Positions 59,238 through 64,000 of a stretch of DNA of 64,000 bases are shown in pieces (the first letter of the stretch is position 1; each line of letters starts with the position of its first letter). The notes under the pieces were generated by a model. That model had not been told where the DNA came from, made no database searches, and saw only the letters and a program-made list of their open reading frames with translations. The translations under genes and the position numbers were made by a program. Origin of the DNA: Paralichthys olivaceus (lineage: Eukaryota > Chordata > Actinopteri > Pleuronectiformes > Paralichthyidae); contig NC_091095.1 in assembly GCF_024713975.1 (NCBI RefSeq), positions 1,862,501 to 1,926,500 of the forward strand. The letters run 5' to 3'.

Positions 59238-59852
59238 AGAAAGTTCGTTCCTCCACATTTACGGAACATGGAAAGTATAAGTGGTTTATACATCCTGTTC
59301 GTGTACAAGTATTGATTTTATCATCAAATGCAGGATCATGTTCTTGATAAAATTCTTGAGTCAGAAAAAGTTTCTATATGAAACATTCTAGAAGTAGATT
59401 CAAAACTCTGGAATGCACATTTATTTTTGTGTTTTGTAATCGGTACTCAAATTATTGTTGTACTTGTATGTAGACTACTTAAATATATTTAAAAGTTTCA
59501 TGTATTTTATTTTAAGATAACAAATCTGTTCACTTTGAACTAGACTTTCATAAAAATATATATACATCAGATATTTCACTAAGAATATTTACTACAATTT
59601 GAATACTTCACTGTATTAGTGAATTCATACCTGTGTGTTTAGATGTTTAGGACCAGCATCATTAACACTGTTGATAAAAACATAAGAAAGTGTTCCGGTC
59701 AGTTTCCTTCAGTAAACCTGCAGCAACTCAGCGAGTTAGAGTCTGACTCTCACGTCTGAGAATGAAGCTGTACATACCAGTCAGTCAGTCGGCTAATCTA
59801 AGAGAAAGGCAGACGAGAGCGGACGAGACCACCAACAGAGTCTATCTAAGAC

Positions 59853-59857
59853 TGTGT

Positions 59858-59896
<39 letters not shown>

Positions 59897-59908
59897 TGTG
59901 TGTGTGAG
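59853..59908. repeat. (GT)n microsatellite
   Basis: About 26 GT units with one GA and one CT interruption. Confidence 0.9.
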
Positions 59909-60809
59909 AGAGCCATTATCACTCCACAGCTTTGATATGAGACTGAGTTTGAGCTGAAGTGGAAAGATTTGCATAGTTCATTTCACAACTTCTCTTATCT
60001 GTGCAGACTGATACCAGCAGCACTGCTACTGTGTGTGTGTGTGCGTGTGTGTGTGTGTGTGTGCAAAAAGCACAACATGGTAAGTGTCTGTATTTACATA
60101 CATTGAGGTTATGTACATATCAATAAAACAAAGAGCAGATTTGAAGGGTGAGACACAGATAACTTTCCGAAGGTTTGTGTGGTTGTCGTGGTTCTCACAC
60201 ACTTCAGGTTATGGAGTCAGATCTGTCCCACAGTGAGGTCTGGACAGAGGACACCTTCGACCTGGAGGACAGAGTCAAACCTTTAGACTCAGATCAAGTC
60301 TAGTCTGCGGAGGCTGAAACATAAAACACAAAAGCAAATCTGTTGTTATGATCTTTTCTTCATCTTACAAATGTCTTGAGTCTTTGCTACAGTTCAGATA
60401 TGTCTTGAAACTAGTTGTTGGTTAAACTCTGACATGACTTAACACAAACTTTTTTATGGATTTTGTTTTTATTGCTAGTTCAACCCGATCCGCGTCGTTT
60501 CAATGTTAATAGATGTAAATGGAGAAATGCAGTTTCCGGTGGCCGGCTCTTTGCTCTGCTACATGCAGCGTCAGGTGCGTGTTTGGAGGCGGGCGGACCA
60601 CCATGTTTATCTGACGCCTCCATCAGCCACAGACCAAACATTTGTCCGGCCTGCTTCATCCCCTCTCCCTCCTTTTCTCTCCATCACTCTTTTCTTTACC
60701 CCCATATCTTTTCTTCTGAAGTGGCAGCGTGCCGCTAAACACCCACAGCTTTCAAAGACAAAGCAGGAAATGAAGGAGGACGGGGGCTTTTGAAAAGTGT
60801 CTGTATATA

Positions 60810-60812
<3 letters not shown>

Positions 60813-60852
<40 letters not shown>
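60813..60852. repeat. (GT)n microsatellite
   Basis: Twenty uninterrupted GT units. Confidence 0.9.
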
Positions 60853-60853
<1 letters not shown>

Positions 60854-60977
60854 TAATACCTGCTTCAGAGAGGCCCTGGTCTAGTGGTCTCACTTCTTTA
60901 TGTAAATAACACCAATGATCACTTGAATGTGTGTGTGTGTGTTTATGTCAGGCCAGGGTCAATAGTTTTACATATAT

Positions 60978-60990
60978 CTCTATATGTATG

Positions 60991-61035
<45 letters not shown>

Positions 61036-61150
61036 GTATATTTGTATGTATTTGAAGAACGTTCGCTCACATTTCTTCCAGGAAAAAGCTTTAATCTCAT
61101 GCTGATATATATTATATTATATATTATATATATTTATATATATTTATATG
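60978..61150. repeat. (AT)n / TATG-rich tracts
   Basis: Alternating AT with TATG interruptions (60984-61050), then a second AT-rich block (61104-61150). Tyr/Ile-rich frames across it are artefacts. Confidence 0.85.
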
Positions 61151-62322
61151 CATTCTTGTGTCAGTGTGGTTCTCATGCTACATTTTACTACGTTAATATA
61201 TGTTGAATTTATCACTTAATAAAAATTAAATACAAATATTTTAATATAATCCCGAATGAAGTTTGCTTTTCATGAATTCTGTGGAATTTACAGAGACTTG
61301 TTATAATCAGCTGCACAGTTCTATAGAAAGTGATTTCACATCTGCTTTGCTCGTTAAAGTTTAAAGCAAAGAGGTTTTGTGTATTATTATTCCATCTCGC
61401 TGGATTCTTATATTAATAACTTTATTTTCAGAACATATTTAAAACATCACACTGTGTATGAATATAAATGCTCTTTGGGTATTTTTCTGGGGCCTCACAA
61501 ATCTTTCATCCATCCACTAGATGGTGATATATACTCACCAATAAGCTGCACATTTATTTACCTGACTGGTTCCTAACTGTTTGTTAACCCTCTGATTGTT
61601 GCATACAGTATCCTTCTTTAAATATATATAAATATATAAATACATTAACACATGCACCTTGTTCCCCATGTGCACATACACAAACTCTACACCTGAATCT
61701 ATGAGAACTTTTTTCACATTGAGTAAATATTTGCTTCTTTAACCTCCAAAGATGTTTTTCTAGATTTTTGTCCATATTTGATTTTAAATCACTAAAATGT
61801 TTATTCTCATGATTGTTGAGGGACAAAGTGAAGCGGAAGAAAATCAGAGGTAGTTTGACGATGGGTTATTTTTGTGTTTCAGACATGATGAATGTACAGA
61901 TTTCACTTTCTGCCGTCAGTTCCCACGTGTGTCCCTCCTCTTGTTTATCTCTAAGGTTGACATAGATGGAACTGAGCTTTTGGTCGACAGACACCGAAGG
62001 ATCCTTCAAGTCAAGTGAGTTCATCGAGAGGAATCGATAAAAGCCCGTTCCTGTATCAGGCGACTGAGAGGCATCCTTCCTCAAAACTTAATTTCACTCT
62101 CCAAAAATGCTAATAAGAGGGACGGGGAGTCAGAGCAGGAGCCTGCGACAGCCAACGAGGAGGAGAAATCAGAAGTGGTGGTTGAAGATGATGGTTGTTA
62201 AGGAGAGAGAAATGTCTCCCTCCCTCTCACTCTGGCTTGTCTCTCTCCTTCTTTCCTACCGTCTCACTCCGGCTGCACTATCAATGGGAGCTTTCACTTT
62301 GCTATGCATGATACATATGACG

Positions 62323-62420
62323 GCTGTGTGTGTGTGTGTGTGTGTTTGTGTGTGTGCGTGTGTGTTTGTGTGTGTTTGTGTGTGTGTGTGTGTAGAGAGG
62401 GAGAGAGAGAGAGAGTGTAC
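62323..62420. repeat. (GT)n followed by (GA)n
   Basis: A compound microsatellite: about 34 GT units with T/C interruptions to 62393, then AGAGAGGGAGAGAGAGAGAG. Confidence 0.9.
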
Positions 62421-62522
62421 GTCTGCGTCTGACAGAGTCCAACAGTCCACTCCAATGCATGAGTGGCTTGGAGAGTTGCCAGCATGTAAAACCTAGCAAC
62501 AAGATTTGACTTGGCCTGCGGA

Positions 62523-62535
62523 GCGAGAGAGAGAG

Positions 62536-62596
<61 letters not shown>
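62523..62596. repeat. (GA)n microsatellite
   Basis: About 36 GA units with one CT interruption. Glu/Arg- and Ser/Leu-rich frames on the two strands are repeat translations. Confidence 0.92.
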
Positions 62597-62597
<1 letters not shown>

Positions 62598-63134
62598 GGC
62601 ATATGCACAGCATGGGCATATGGATCTTTGTTTGTCCGTTTTGGACCATTTAGTCATTCTGTCATTCCAACTGGACTACTTAGTGAATTGGTGGTACTTC
62701 TGGTTCACACACACACACACACACACACACGGGGGTGAGCCAAGACTTGACTCTGCTGCTCCACAGTCTGTTACCGTTCACATGGCCTGAGTGAAATGAA
62801 GAACCTTTTCCAATTAATCCTTTTAACCAACATGTGTGATCCCTGGCTCACGTCGACTCAGCCTTCAAACTCAAACAGCCAAGTGGAGACAGTTCGTAGC
62901 CTCTGGGGCTTTTCCTGACCATCAACACTCGATCGCCTCTGGGAGCAAGCGGCCACTGGTTTTCATCCACTTCCAGGTTTAATGTGCGAGGACATCGTGT
63001 GCAGGGTTGATTTAAGAGAGCGGTGTGATTCCGTTCTTACTGTGACTGAGCTCTGACAATCTTTCAGTATGTTTGCATCTAACGCAGAACAGCTTTCAAC
63101 ACTTTGACCCTCGGACACGACACCACAGCTCCTC

Positions 63135-63560
63135 TTGAAGGGATGGTTCACTGGAAAATGAAATTCCCTCATTAATACTCAACACTATGGGGTTTAGTTG
63201 TAACTGACTCCAAAAGAAAATGGACAAAGACTCTGATTCTACTTTACGCTTCTTCTCATTTGAATTATTAAGTCTTCTAACATTTTACAGAGGAGCTCAT
63301 GTCTCAGTCTCTAGTTTCAAGTCCTCTTCAACACGACATGATGTTCATTGAGTAAATTATCGTCTGTTTGAAGCATCGCATTCATTGGGGACGTGGATAC
63401 CTTGTGATTGACAGCTGCGGTGTCCTCGAGTCAGGCTCCACCCCCTGCTCTAATCAAATATGGTTACTTCTGGTTTGAAAGAAAGATGGCGCTGGACAAA
63501 ATACCAACGCTGAGGCATCAAGCTCGCAAAACCAACGGGTGACGTCACGGTGAGTTGACA
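63135..63560. repeat. Composite of teleost interspersed repeats near the right edge
   Basis: GAAGGGATGGTTCACTGGAA then AATGAAATTCCCTCATTA is like a common fish repeat ('gttcaccaaaaaatgaaaattc...tcattatctact'). It is followed by ATGGTTACTTCTGGTTTGAA and CAACGGGTGACGTCACGG, like another ('...gtgacgtcacggtggctac'). Both are recalled from memory. No coding capacity. Confidence 0.45.
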
Positions 63561-64000
63561 CTGAGGTATGAGAACTGAACCCCCCCCCCCCCGCACTCTA
63601 TCACCGTTCATGGTTCTTCTGCAGCAGACTTGCTCTCAGCAGGATTTTTAGTTTTAGGTTTTTCGTCACCGGAAACAAACTTTGAAACGTGCACACGGGC
63701 CTAAAACAACCTGCCGGCGCCGCAGGAGTGAACGCCACTTGAAATAAGTTGAGAGAACTTCTCCGTGTGTCATCTACTCAACACAGCAGCGTGTCAAGCT
63801 TTCCCCTGCGGTTCCTACCAGCTTCAAACCTCAGCAAGAATTAAACCATTTTTTAAATTAGCCCTGTTCAGAAAAACTCTAAATCTGTCATGCTCTAACG
63901 TGGTGTCACATTGCCTCAGATTACCATCATTACAGTAATTAATGCTTTAATTTCTGGGTATGTTTTGAAATGAAACCCAAAGTGCTGTGATTTTAATGTA

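Larger units (their letters stand above)
52340..64000. other. Repeat-rich intergenic region upstream of ATP11B
   Basis: I find no exon with acceptor, donor and recognisable protein, and no RNA gene I can support. Contents are the arrays listed separately, further (GT)n/(CA)n tracts (56108-56129, 56180-56236, 56396-56426, 60031-60062, 62707-62730) and interspersed repeats. In human the DNA upstream of ATP11B, toward SOX2, is gene-poor, so a gene desert here would be consistent. Confidence 0.5.

Noticed and set aside
62294..62649. Ser/Leu- and Thr/His-rich frames of 104-129 codons on both strands
   Set aside because: They are translations of the adjacent (GT)n and (GA)n arrays.

Overview
The window is vertebrate nuclear DNA, most likely from a percomorph teleost. 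Genes are split into many short exons with GT/AG introns. Simple repeats are dense: (CA)n, (GATA)n, (GA)n and a 39-base C run. Several short interspersed repeats resemble families common in spiny-rayed fish. I resolved the coding sequence exon by exon, by splice consensus, phase continuity and family similarity recalled from memory; no database search was run.

Layout, left to right. (1) 523-662 (+): last coding exon of a LAMP-family lysosomal membrane glycoprotein, most likely LAMP3. (2) 1761-8824 (+): a complete 19-exon MCCC1, the biotin-carrying alpha subunit of mitochondrial 3-methylcrotonyl-CoA carboxylase (718 codons). (3) About 9.0-14.6 kb: a convergent, gene-free interval that must hold the 3' ends of MCCC1 and ATP11B. 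(4) 52029-14678 (-): a complete ATP11B, a P4-ATPase lipid flippase, in 30 coding exons (1161 codons), plus two extra candidate exons described below. (5) About 51.7-52.35 kb: a GC-rich ATP11B promoter. (6) 52.4-64 kb: repeat-rich intergenic DNA in which I find no gene.

The order LAMP3-MCCC1-(gap)-ATP11B matches human 3q26-q27 read in reverse, except that DCUN1D1, which in human lies between MCCC1 and ATP11B, is not visible here. The genes are neighbours by descent, not an operon. MCCC1 acts in leucine breakdown in mitochondria, ATP11B flips aminophospholipids in endosomal and plasma membranes, and LAMP3 is a lysosomal membrane protein.

The strongest unexpected signals are in ATP11B. A 137-nt alternative exon at 22294-22430 has exactly the same entry and exit phases as the normal penultimate exon, so the two behave as mutually exclusive exons. 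It would replace a cysteine-rich cytosolic tail with a proline-rich one carrying YxxPhi and DxxxLL-type sorting signals. A 24-nt microexon at 29364-29387 keeps the frame, has consensus splice sites, and is flanked on both sides by the RBFOX motif UGCAUG. In MCCC1, intron 14 needs a GC-AG splice; a competing GT lies 4 nt downstream and would give an immediate stop.
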